Source: Thermotogaceae bacterium (GTDB lineage Bacteria > Thermotogota > Thermotogae > Thermotogales > Thermotogaceae). Taken from it: 10,578 bases of DNA. Both the position numbers and the translations under genes were made by a program. Positions 1-6,895 of the stretch are shown here, piece by piece. The stretch spans positions 1 to 10,578 of the forward strand of contig JAGHBG010000044.1 in assembly GCA_021161105.1 (NCBI GenBank). The letters run 5' to 3'. Positions within the stretch are counted from its first letter, which is position 1. Every line of letters starts with the position of its first letter. The notes under the pieces are model-generated. The model worked only from the letters and a program-made list of their open reading frames with translations, did not search any database and was not told the origin of the DNA.

Positions 1-40
1 ATATTACATATATATCTCTTTTTGAGAATATTTTCAACAA
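1..40 (-). CDS. possible 5' end of a divergent gene, cut by the window edge
   Basis: Reading leftwards from a TTG at 40 there is an open frame to the window edge, giving MLKIFSKRDIYVI. A run of six G on this strand (51-46) sits 5 bases before the TTG and could serve as a ribosome binding site; further in-frame TTG codons lie at 43 and 37. Thirteen open codons in AT-rich DNA prove little, so this is only a candidate for a gene transcribed away from the GGDEF gene. No family can be recognised from so short a piece. Confidence 0.2.
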   Translation of the reverse strand, partial: MLKIFSKRDIYVI

Positions 41-61
41 CAAATCCCCCCTATCCTAAGG

Positions 62-67
62 TATACT
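62..67 (+). promoter_or_regulatory. candidate -10 box for the GGDEF-murA-radical SAM operon
   Basis: TATACT matches the sigma-70 -10 consensus at five of six positions and lies 36 bases before the ATG at 104. No good TTGACA-like box is found at the usual 16-18 base distance (the closest, TTTTCA at 31-36, is too far), so the promoter is uncertain. The surrounding bases include the small palindrome CCTAAGG (55-61) and a CCTAT/ATAGG inverted repeat (50-54 and 74-78). The rest of the 103-base leader holds the ribosome binding site at 91-100. Confidence 0.3.
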
Positions 68-103
68 ATCATAATAGGTAAAAGAAGAAAGAGGGGTGAT
101 GAT

Positions 104-694
104 ATGTCAAGAGAAGAGGAACTTTTAAAGAAAATAAAAGAATTAGAAGATAAACTTAAAAGTTGCAGGGCGAGAGAGAAAGAGGTAGAGCTGTTGCTTC
201 AGGAGTATAGTGATATTGTAAAAAGACAGTTCGAGATGTTTGATAATTTTGTGAAGGATATTGGAACGAAAAGAATAATAGATCCTCTTACAAGGGTATA
301 TACAAAGGAACATATAATGAAGCTCATAACTTACTACCACAGTAAAGCTTTTGAGGAAAACTGTGGATATGCGGTAATTGCTGTTAGAATAGTAAATTTG
401 GATGATATGATGCCGCTTGAGAGGGAAAGTCAGTTAGTTCTTTTAGGAAAGGTTATTAGAGACTCTGTAAGGGTACCGCTCGATAGTATAGGAAGATATT
501 CTGACGATACTTTTATGATTCTACTTACAGATGTGAAAAAAGAGATTGCGAAGAAGGTTCTTGAAAGAATTAAAGATGCAATAAATTTGAATATGGGTGA
601 CGATGTGAAGATTAAAACAAGTTTGAGAGCTTATCCCGAAGATGGTCTTAATCTTGAAGAAAATTTGAAACAAATAGTGAAAGAGGTGAAATAA
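104..694 (+). CDS. coiled-coil protein with a degenerate (inactive) GGDEF domain
   Basis: The 196-residue protein has a charged, heptad-rich helix at about 1-50 and a GGDEF-like fold from about 57 to the end. The fold is recognised from DPLTRVYTKE (60-69, normally DxLTGLxNR), GRY (130-132) directly before the signature position, and YPEDG (177-181), a common C-terminal GGDEF motif. The signature itself reads SDDTF (133-137) instead of GGDEF, and the position of the first metal-binding Asp appears to be Arg95. Cyclic-di-GMP synthesis is therefore very unlikely; a nucleotide-sensing or scaffold role is inference. There is no signal peptide or membrane segment, so it is cytoplasmic. The ATG follows an excellent ribosome binding site (GAGGGGTGAT, 91-100). 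The stop is one base before the murA start, so the two are probably co-transcribed and translationally coupled. Confidence 0.8.
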   Translation: MSREEELLKKIKELEDKLKSCRAREKEVELLLQEYSDIVKRQFEMFDNFVKDIGTKRIIDPLTRVYTKEHIMKLITYYHSKAFEENCGYAVIAVRIVNLDDMMPLERESQLVLLGKVIRDSVRVPLDSIGRYSDDTFMILLTDVKKEIAKKVLERIKDAINLNMGDDVKIKTSLRAYPEDGLNLEENLKQIVKEVK

Positions 695-695
695 A

Positions 696-1970
696 GTGGG
701 TTACTTTAGAGTGAATGGGCCTGTAAGGTTAGCAGGTAAAGTTAAGGTATCCGGTTCAAAAAATGCTTCTTTACCAATAATTGCTGCTTCTCTGATATCT
801 TTAGATGAAGTTGTGCTAAAAAATGTTCCTGTTCTTTTAGATATCAGGACAATGATAGATATATTAGAGGCTATAAATTTTGATGTTGAGTTCTTAAATG
901 GAATAGTTCATATAAAACCAGACTTTAACGATGTTAACACGAATGTTCCTTATGAACTTGTCAGAAAAATGCGGGCTTCGTTTAATGTTTTAGGCCCATT
1001 GGCTGCCAGATATGGAAAGGCAAGGGTTGCACTTCCTGGAGGGTGTTCTATTGGAGTAAGGCCCGTTAACTTTCATATAGATGGTTTAGAAAGATTAGGA
1101 TTTGAGGTAAATATAGAACATGGATTCGTTGATGCAAAACTAATAAAACCAAGTAGTGCAAAGATAATTCTTCCAAAACCGAGTGTAGGAGCAACAGAAC
1201 ACCTTATGACAACAGCAGCTGCTTTGGAGGGAATAGAAGTGATAATAGAAAACGCTGCTATGGAACCGGAGATAGTGGATTTACAAGAGTTTTTGAAAAA
1301 GTTAGGTGTAGAGATTGAAGGAGCAGGTACGGGCAGAATAATGGTAAAAGGAGGAGTTAAGAATAAAAAAGTAACTCATGAAGTAATACCGGATAGAATA
1401 GAGGCAGGAACATATGTTATTGCCATAGCGGCAACTGGTGGAGAAGGTGTAGTTGAGAATCTTAATTCCGAGCATTTGAATTCTCTTTGGGAAGTTTTGG
1501 AAAAGATAGGTGTTATTCTTAAAGTAGAAAAGGACAAAGTTTATGTAAAGATGGAAGGAAGGCCTAAACCAGTTGACATAAATGTATCCCCCTACCCTGG
1601 TTTCCCCACTGATCTTCAACCACAAATAATGACTTTTTTGACAGTAGCAAATGGGACATCTTACATTAAGGAAAATGTGTTTCAAACTAGATTTCTGCAC
1701 GTTGATGAATTGAAGAGAATGGGAGCGGATATAGAAATAACCGATGGAACAGCAATAATAAAGGGGGTTGAAGGTTTATCTGGCGCTCCAGTTAATGGCA
1801 CAGATTTGCGGGCAACTGCGGCTCTTTTAATAGCTGCCTTCATAGCAAATGGTCAAAGCGAGATACATCATGTGGAACATATATTTAGAGGGTATGAAAA
1901 TGTCTGCGAAAAATTTAGAAAGCTCGGAGGAAATATAGAATACATTGGAGTGAAAGAATATATTGAATGA
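696..1970 (+). CDS. murA: UDP-N-acetylglucosamine 1-carboxyvinyltransferase (MurA)
   Basis: This cytoplasmic enzyme transfers enolpyruvate from PEP to UDP-GlcNAc, the first committed step of peptidoglycan synthesis. The 424-residue length is normal (E. coli 419). All key residues I can place are present: Lys22-Asn23 in SGSKNASLP, Arg93, the catalytic Cys117 in LPGGCSIGVRP, Arg122, the general base Asp306 in PGFPTDLQPQ, Arg372 in DLRATAAL, and Arg398. Having Cys rather than Asp at 117 predicts a fosfomycin-sensitive type. The start is GTG, preceded by GAGGTGA (683-689) that lies inside the last codons of the GGDEF gene; this start puts the N-terminal Lys-Asn pair at the same number as in E. 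coli. The downstream radical SAM gene overlaps its end by 8 bases. Confidence 0.97.
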   Translation: MGYFRVNGPVRLAGKVKVSGSKNASLPIIAASLISLDEVVLKNVPVLLDIRTMIDILEAINFDVEFLNGIVHIKPDFNDVNTNVPYELVRKMRASFNVLGPLAARYGKARVALPGGCSIGVRPVNFHIDGLERLGFEVNIEHGFVDAKLIKPSSAKIILPKPSVGATEHLMTTAAALEGIEVIIENAAMEPEIVDLQEFLKKLGVEIEGAGTGRIMVKGGVKNKKVTHEVIPDRIEAGTYVIAIAATGGEGVVENLNSEHLNSLWEVLEKIGVILKVEKDKVYVKMEGRPKPVDINVSPYPGFPTDLQPQIMTFLTVANGTSYIKENVFQTRFLHVDELKRMGADIEITDGTAIIKGVEGLSGAPVNGTDLRATAALLIAAFIANGQSEIHHVEHIFRGYENVCEKFRKLGGNIEYIGVKEYIE

Positions 1971-2913
1971 AAAATTGCTTCTTGCAAAAACTGGTGAGAT
2001 TTATAAGAGGTATCATCCGCTCTATGAGCAAATGACTTCTTGTAGCATATGCCCGAGGAAATGTGGCATTAACCGTTACAAGTATAAAGGTGTATGTGGA
2101 GCAAATTACAGAATAAGAATTGCAAATGCATTGCTTCATTTTGGTGAAGAACCACCAATTGTTGGTAATAGTGGCTCTGGTGTAATATTCTTTTCTGGCT
2201 GTCCTATGAAGTGCATCTATTGCCAAAATATGGGGTTCTCCCAAAAAGGAATAGGTGTTGAGTTAACAGAAAAAGAGCTTGCTTTTGTAATGTTGGAGCT
2301 TCAAAGAGCAGGGGCTGAGAATATCAACTTGGTTACTGCTTCACATTACACTCCTCAAGTTCTTGAATCACTGGAAAAGGCAATACTTAAAGGGCTATCT
2401 CTTCCTATAGTTTGGAACACCTCAAGTTATGAGAATGTTGAAATGTTAAAACTTCTTGATGGAATAGTAGATATTTATCTTGCAGATATAAGATATGTGG
2501 AGGATGATGCGGGACTTAAATACTCGAAAGTTCCAGATTATTGGACAGTGGCAAAAAACGCGTTAAAGGAAATGTATAGTCAAGTAGGAGCATTTGATGG
2601 GAAAAAAGGTCTAATAATGAGAATTCTTGTTTTTCCCTCTAATATAACAAACCATAAAAAAGCTCTTGATTTTATAGTTACAGAGCTCTCTCCAGAAGTT
2701 CCTGTCTCCATAATGCGTCAATATATGCCGGTGTTTGGAGCGAAAAATGATCCGCTAATTGGCAGGAAAGTTATGGATAGAGAGTACAAAGAAATAGTTG
2801 ATTATGCAGAAAAGCTAGGTATAAACGGTTGGATCCAATTAGACGAAAAACAAGTTGTGCCTACCAAATCCGTTAAAACCATATATCAATTTCTGAGAAG
2901 GAAAGTCAAATGA
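1963..2913 (+). CDS. radical SAM protein of the PflX/COG1313 type
   Basis: The 316-residue protein carries the radical SAM cluster motif CPMKCIYC (Cys80, Cys84, Cys87; CxxxCxxC) followed by QN, typical of proteins related to pyruvate formate-lyase activase. A second Cys set lies before it: Cys27, Cys30, Cys34 and Cys45 in CSICPRKCGIN...GVCG, suggesting an extra iron-sulfur or metal site. EEPPIVGNSGSGVIFFSGC, the INLVTASHYTP stretch and LDGIVDIYLADIRY are hallmarks of COG1313, a family annotated only by similarity to PflA. No glycyl radical enzyme is encoded nearby, so the substrate is unknown. The start is taken as TTG at 1963 with GGAGTGA (1947-1953) nine bases upstream; a second in-frame TTG at 1975 is possible. 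The overlap with murA indicates translational coupling, making it the third gene of the operon. Confidence 0.9.
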   Translation: MNEKLLLAKTGEIYKRYHPLYEQMTSCSICPRKCGINRYKYKGVCGANYRIRIANALLHFGEEPPIVGNSGSGVIFFSGCPMKCIYCQNMGFSQKGIGVELTEKELAFVMLELQRAGAENINLVTASHYTPQVLESLEKAILKGLSLPIVWNTSSYENVEMLKLLDGIVDIYLADIRYVEDDAGLKYSKVPDYWTVAKNALKEMYSQVGAFDGKKGLIMRILVFPSNITNHKKALDFIVTELSPEVPVSIMRQYMPVFGAKNDPLIGRKVMDREYKEIVDYAEKLGINGWIQLDEKQVVPTKSVKTIYQFLRRKVK

Positions 2914-2977
2914 CTTTGAGCTTACCTCCTTTAGTTTCGCTAGACTTGCGTAAATTAGTAATTTTTAATATAGTCTA
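2902..2977. terminator. convergent gene ends with two weak hairpins
   Basis: The radical SAM gene (+) and the rRNA methyltransferase gene (-) end 41 bases apart. Around the first stop, AAAGTC (2902-2907) and GACTTT (2912-2917) form a 6-bp stem with a 4-base loop. Around the second stop, TAGACT (2941-2946) pairs with AGTCTA (2972-2977), enclosing an AAATT/AATTT hairpin (2952-2956 and 2960-2964). None is GC-rich or followed by a clean U-run, so intrinsic termination here is doubtful. They are listed because this is where transcription from both sides should stop. Confidence 0.2.
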
Positions 2978-4142
2978 CTTTAAATATAAAAAACTTAAGG
3001 TAAAACGTTTCAAATATGTTGAGTGTAGGTGCATGATCAGGCGGTTGAGCTCCACGCTGCAAAATTTGCAAGTTCTTCTTTGTATCAGAAGCAGCATCGT
3101 ATAAAACAACCAGGAAATCCTGTTCTGTGACAACTCTACTACATGATGCGGTTATAAGGATTCCAGCCTCTTTTAAGAGTTTCATGGCTCTTAAGTTAAT
3201 TTCTTTGTATCCACGATAAGCCTTCTTTATATCATCGTAGGATTTTGCAAAAGCGGGAGGGTCAAGTATTACTACATCAAAAAGATTTTCTCCCTCTTTT
3301 TGTAGCTTCCTTAAAAAATCAAAAGCATTTGCATTTATTAACTCGTATTTTCTTTTAAAACCATTCTTTTTTAATGTAATGTCCGCGATTTCAAGAGCTC
3401 TTTTTGAATAATCCACAAGTATAGTGTGTTTTGCACCGTATTTAAGGGCGTGAACGGAAAAGTTCCCTGTGTAAGAAAAGACGTCAAGGATTTCTTTATT
3501 CTCTGCAAAATCCTTAATAAGTTGCACATTCTCTCTTTGATCCAAAAAAAAGCCGGTTTTCTGTCCCAGAGTATCTGCATAAAAAGTTAGTCCATTCATT
3601 TTAAACTCAATAAGCTCCGGACCATTTTTGTATATCCAACCCCTGAACACTTTGAGACCTTCTCTTTCCCTTGCAGCGTAGTCTGACTTTTCATAAATTC
3701 CTTTAGGAGATAAAACTTCAACAAGTGCATCTATTATGTATTTTTTCAACTTTTCCATTCCCAGCGAACCTATTTGAACTATCAAATAATTGCCGAATTT
3801 ATCTACAATAAGTCCTGGAAGACCATCTGATTCGCTAAAGACTACCCTGAACCCCTCTGTATCTTTTACTAACTTTCTTTTAATAGAAAGAATCTTTTTT
3901 AGCTTGTTAGTGAAAAACTCTTTGTCAATTTTTAAATTTTTTCTTGTTAGAAGCCTGACTCTTATTTTTGATTTGGAATTTATATACCCTTTTCCAAGAA
4001 AATCAAGTGAATGGTAAAAGATATCTACAATATCCCCATCTTCATAATTTCCTTCAACCCTCTCTATCTCATTCTCATAAATCCATGGATGACCATTTTT
4101 AATTCTGTTTTTAATGTTCGCTTTGAGGATAACTTTAGCCAT
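2955..4142 (-). CDS. rlmI: class I SAM-dependent rRNA methyltransferase, RlmI type (PUA + Rossmann)
   Basis: Members of this family methylate C5 of a cytosine in 23S rRNA (m5C1962 in E. coli). The 395-residue protein has an N-terminal PUA-like RNA-binding domain (about 1-68, including GHPWIYENEI), the family-specific QKTGFFLDQR (194-203), the SAM-binding motif DVFSYTGNFS (from 220), the catalytic DPPAFAKS (294-301) and ASCS with Cys334. The tail with QPPDHAPTLNIFETFYLK is normal, so the gene is complete. The ATG at 4142 is chosen because GGAGGTGG (4155-4148) lies five bases upstream; an in-frame TTG at 4157 would be five codons longer but sits on this ribosome binding site. It reads towards the murA operon. 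The specific target base is inferred from the family, not proven. Confidence 0.9.
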   Translation of the reverse strand: MAKVILKANIKNRIKNGHPWIYENEIERVEGNYEDGDIVDIFYHSLDFLGKGYINSKSKIRVRLLTRKNLKIDKEFFTNKLKKILSIKRKLVKDTEGFRVVFSESDGLPGLIVDKFGNYLIVQIGSLGMEKLKKYIIDALVEVLSPKGIYEKSDYAAREREGLKVFRGWIYKNGPELIEFKMNGLTFYADTLGQKTGFFLDQRENVQLIKDFAENKEILDVFSYTGNFSVHALKYGAKHTILVDYSKRALEIADITLKKNGFKRKYELINANAFDFLRKLQKEGENLFDVVILDPPAFAKSYDDIKKAYRGYKEINLRAMKLLKEAGILITASCSRVVTEQDFLVVLYDAASDTKKNLQILQRGAQPPDHAPTLNIFETFYLKFFIFKVDYIKNY

Positions 4143-4243
4143 TTTAGCCACCTCCAACTATAAAGGAAGACAAGGGAGAAATGTCACAAAAGCCAAACTA
4201 TTTTCCCATAATTATGAATTTTTTCTTAATTTTATACACAACA
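4143..4243 (-). promoter_or_regulatory. intergenic region, probable rlmI promoter and leader
   Basis: About 100 bases separate the prepilin peptidase stop from the rlmI start, the largest gap in the minus-strand run. Candidate -10 boxes on the minus strand are TATAAA (4236-4231) and CATAAT (4216-4211), the latter part of the perfect palindrome CATAATTATG (4216-4207). GTGACA (4187-4182) resembles a -35 box, but its matching -10 (TATAGT, 4161-4156) would start transcription inside the ribosome binding site, so I do not favour it. The strong ribosome binding site GGAGGTGG is at 4155-4148. No GC-rich terminator is visible after the prepilin peptidase gene, so read-through from upstream is possible. 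Confidence 0.3.
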
Positions 4244-4954
4244 TCATTGAAGTAACATTAAAAAAATACTTGTAATTATTCCAACAGACATGAAGGGTGT
4301 AAAAGGTATGGTTTTCTTTGGTTTATATCCTTTGAAAGCTATTAGAGAGTAAACTATACCAGAAGCTGCAGCTATTAATATCGCTATATTAAGCCTTATC
4401 AAATCCATCGAAAATCCAGCTGCTCCAATAAGGAGCACATCTCCAAATCCTATTCCTTTTTTTAATTTGTATAAAGTAAAGAAAAAAATAAAACCCACAA
4501 GAGCTGATATTGATCCATAAAGAAGGTTATGAATACTGCAAGAAAATAGAAGGGAAAATATGAGAAGAATGATTAACAAGCCATCGTGAATGGAATATGT
4601 TTCTATATCCATAAATGATATTGCAAGAAGGGAAGAGAAGATTCCCCAAAGGGAGACTAAAGACAATATGTTTTTCACTAACATAGATGTTACCAAATAA
4701 AAAGAAGCGTTAAAAAATTCAACAATAAAATATCTCACTGGTATTTTTGAACCACAATACCTGCATTTCCCACTAAGTATTATGTAACTGATAAGTGGAA
4801 TATTATCTTTCCAGCTAAGCCGATGCTTGCATACTGGACATACAGAATAAGGAGGGTCCCATAATGTAAGACCCTCCACTGATAACCTGTATATCACTGT
4901 ATTTAGAAAACTTCCTATGATTGCCCCAAGGACAAATGTTATGAAATACCACAA
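4244..4954 (-). CDS. type IV prepilin leader peptidase / N-methyltransferase (PilD-like, A24)
   Basis: This inner-membrane aspartic peptidase cleaves the leader of type IV pilins and pseudopilins and usually methylates the new N-terminus. The 236-residue protein has the family N-terminus (GSFLNTVIYRLS, 14-25), a zinc-type pair of CxxC motifs (Cys39/Cys42 and Cys64/Cys67) in the cytoplasmic loop, and several hydrophobic membrane helices. The two catalytic aspartates are Asp116 (FMDIETYSIHDG) and Asp172 (GIGFGDVLL). The usual GFGDxK lysine is Leu174 here. The start is TTG at 4954, preceded by GGGAGGAAAAGGAAGC on this strand, and overlaps the TPR gene by 16 bases, indicating coupled translation. 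No pilin or assembly ATPase gene is in the window, so its substrates lie elsewhere. Confidence 0.93.
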   Translation of the reverse strand: MWYFITFVLGAIIGSFLNTVIYRLSVEGLTLWDPPYSVCPVCKHRLSWKDNIPLISYIILSGKCRYCGSKIPVRYFIVEFFNASFYLVTSMLVKNILSLVSLWGIFSSLLAISFMDIETYSIHDGLLIILLIFSLLFSCSIHNLLYGSISALVGFIFFFTLYKLKKGIGFGDVLLIGAAGFSMDLIRLNIAILIAAASGIVYSLIAFKGYKPKKTIPFTPFMSVGIITSIFLMLLQ

Positions 4955-6012
4955 GCTTCCTTTTCCTCCCTGTTCAAAAGCTCATTGTAAAGTTCTTTTT
5001 TGCCATAATAATACCAGATATTGTTATCTTTTAATTCGTTTACAAGATTTTTCGCATCTTCTATCCTTCCTGTTTTAACATAGGGAATTACAAGGAGAAC
5101 TTTTATATTGGTATTAAGTTTGGATTTTTCCAAAAAACCTTCAAGAACTTCTATCACTTTTTCATATTCTCCTCTTCTCATCATAACTTTTGCCCAAACA
5201 TCAAGATCACTGGAATATTTTGGAGTGGTTGAAGCAATTTTATCTTCAAATTCCTTAGCTTTTTCTTCATTGCCAAGTTTTCTACAAAGTCCAGCTATTT
5301 CATAAAGCGCAAGTATGCTTTCTGGGTCTCTATGAAGAAGCTTTTCAAGGGTGTTAATGGCCTTTTTGTGGTCCCCCATTTTTTCATAAGCCTCTGCAAG
5401 CATAAAGTATGTTAATTTGTTTTCAGGAGCTTTTTCTATTTCTTTTTCCCAATAATAAGCAGCTTTTTCATAATCCCCAAGGTTAAAATAAGCTTCTCCC
5501 AGGGACGAATAAGCCTCTATCATCCATGGGTCAATTTCTACTGCTTTGTCAAGAAACACAAGCCCTTCTTCAATTCTGCTTTGTTCTAAGAGGAGAGACC
5601 CTTTAAGTTCATAGGCAGGTGCATAATGTGGGTCAATGTCAAGCATAAAATCAATTATATCGTGAGCAACGTCGTATAAGCCTTTATCAGAGTGTTCAAG
5701 AGCAAGATCGTACAAACCGTTCAAAGACACATGTTGAAGGTCACCAGTTTTTATTCCGACTTCATCCATCCAATCTCTGAGTTCAAGATATGATATGGGT
5801 TGATATATTTCTTCTCCGAGGTCAACTATGTTTTCTTCAATTGTTTTACATACATGGATTTCATTTTTCATTATTTCATTTTTTGAAAGGTCCTCTTCCA
5901 TTGTTTCCCAGTCACCTTCGTAAAATATGTCCCTTATAATAACAGCTAAAGGAGTATTTATAGTTAGTTCTGTGTTTATATTTTCTCCAATAATCTTTAA
6001 CACTTTCACCAT
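4939..6012 (-). CDS. TPR-repeat protein with an unrecognised N-terminal region
   Basis: The 357-residue protein has about seven tandem 34-residue TPR helical hairpins from roughly 97 to 330. The clearest are AYELKGSLLLEQ (133-144), AYSSLGEAYFNLGDYEKA (167-184) and TYFMLAEAYEKMGDHKKA (201-218), each ending in the usual (I/D)P turn. Residues 1-95 are not TPR and I do not recognise them. There is no signal peptide or membrane segment, so it should be cytoplasmic and act as a protein-protein scaffold; the partner is unknown. The ATG at 6012 follows AGGAGG (6022-6017) and overlaps the degV stop; a GTG one codon later is almost as good. The overlap with the prepilin peptidase gene suggests a role in pilus or secretion machinery, but this is inference from position only. 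Confidence 0.85.
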   Translation of the reverse strand: MVKVLKIIGENINTELTINTPLAVIIRDIFYEGDWETMEEDLSKNEIMKNEIHVCKTIEENIVDLGEEIYQPISYLELRDWMDEVGIKTGDLQHVSLNGLYDLALEHSDKGLYDVAHDIIDFMLDIDPHYAPAYELKGSLLLEQSRIEEGLVFLDKAVEIDPWMIEAYSSLGEAYFNLGDYEKAAYYWEKEIEKAPENKLTYFMLAEAYEKMGDHKKAINTLEKLLHRDPESILALYEIAGLCRKLGNEEKAKEFEDKIASTTPKYSSDLDVWAKVMMRRGEYEKVIEVLEGFLEKSKLNTNIKVLLVIPYVKTGRIEDAKNLVNELKDNNIWYYYGKKELYNELLNREEKEACGIS

Positions 6013-6878
6013 TTTCCCTCCTGTTCAGCATATATTACTATTCCAAAAACTTCTGGACCACTGTGACAACCAACTGTCGGAGAAATAACAATTTCAGCGC
6101 ATTTTTCTATTTTATTTCCGAGTTTCTCAAATAAAAACTTTTTTAACTGTTGTGCTTTCTCTTTCATATGTTCTGCTCCCCAACCTACTATCATTTCTAT
6201 TTTCCCACTTTTATCAGTAAATTTCAAAATATTTTCGATCATTTTTTCAATAACTCTTTTGCGACCTCTGACCTTGCTCATAATCGCAACTTCGCCATCT
6301 TCATCAACTGTTAATATTGGCAATACATTTAAAAGTGTTCCTATTAATCCCTTAGCTTTTCCTATCCTCCCATTTTTGATTAAGAATTTCAGCGATGGTA
6401 CACTAAACTGCAGAAGTAGATTTTTTCTTATCTTCCAGAATGCTTTTTCAATTTCTTCAAGCTTCTTCCCTTTTTCAAACATCTCGATTAACTTATAGGC
6501 TACTACACCTGCACCAGCAGAAAGTGAACGAGTGTCAATGACTTTTATCTTCATACCTACTTCCTTAATGATAGTTTCAAGCGAAGAAAGAAAACCACTA
6601 ACGCGAGAAGGTAAATGAAGGGCAAGTACTTCTTCTATTCCTTTTTCTTTGAGTTTTTCGTAAATCGCTTTTGTCTCATTTGGTGGCGGAAAAGATGTTC
6701 TCAGATTTTCAGATTTCATGGCTTTTTTATAAAATTCTTCTTTGCTAATTGTTTTTCCATCTATATACTCAACATCATCGATATAAACCCTAAATCCCAC
6801 AACTTCTATGGGAATGCTTGATTTAAAGTAAGGGGGAAGATCAACTAAACTATCAATCACCACTGCTCTCTTTTTCAA
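6006..6878 (-). CDS. DegV family fatty-acid-binding protein
   Basis: DegV proteins bind a single fatty acid; in Firmicutes the homologues (FakB) present it to the kinase FakA. The sequence has the DSLVDLP motif (9-15), TSFPPPNE (from 61; usually TSQPsp), LPSRVSGFLSS with the conserved lipid-contacting Ser94, GRIGKAKG (170-177) and GCHSGPEVFG near the C-terminus (family HxGPG, here GPE). I choose TTG at 6878, giving 290 residues that start like other family members (MKKRAVVIDS). GGGGAG (6892-6887) lies eight bases before it. A longer ATG start at 6896, joined to the atpC stop as TAATG, adds six residues but has no ribosome binding site. No FakA-like kinase is in the window. The gene sits directly behind atpC and overlaps the TPR gene. 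Confidence 0.92.
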   Translation of the reverse strand: MKKRAVVIDSLVDLPPYFKSSIPIEVVGFRVYIDDVEYIDGKTISKEEFYKKAMKSENLRTSFPPPNETKAIYEKLKEKGIEEVLALHLPSRVSGFLSSLETIIKEVGMKIKVIDTRSLSAGAGVVAYKLIEMFEKGKKLEEIEKAFWKIRKNLLLQFSVPSLKFLIKNGRIGKAKGLIGTLLNVLPILTVDEDGEVAIMSKVRGRKRVIEKMIENILKFTDKSGKIEMIVGWGAEHMKEKAQQLKKFLFEKLGNKIEKCAEIVISPTVGCHSGPEVFGIVIYAEQEGKW

Positions 6879-6886
6879 CCTATCTA

Positions 6887-6892
6887 CTCCCC
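6887..6892 (-). promoter_or_regulatory. ribosome binding site that decides the degV start
   Basis: GGGGAG on the minus strand lies just inside the longer possible degV reading frame and eight bases before TTG at 6878. It supports initiation at the TTG rather than at the ATG at 6896, which has only AT-rich bases before it. Coupled re-initiation at TAATG cannot be excluded. Confidence 0.5.
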
Positions 6893-6895
6893 ACA

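Noticed and set aside
1302..1700. 132-codon open frame on the - strand within murA
   Set aside because: Antisense shadow of a certain gene with a Tyr/Phe/Cys-rich translation and no family features.
1915..2244. 109-codon - strand frame across the murA/radical SAM junction
   Set aside because: It is antisense to both genes, including the conserved Cys motifs, and shows no coding features.
2924..2932. Perfect AAAGGAGGT ribosome-binding sequence on the - strand between the convergent genes
   Set aside because: No start codon lies at a usable distance; the nearest TTG is about 14 bases away and leads to a stop after a few codons.
2910..3104. 64-codon + strand frame starting in ATGA at the radical SAM stop
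   Set aside because: The ATGA junction looks like coupling, but most of it is antisense to the conserved C-terminus of the rRNA methyltransferase and its translation resembles nothing known.
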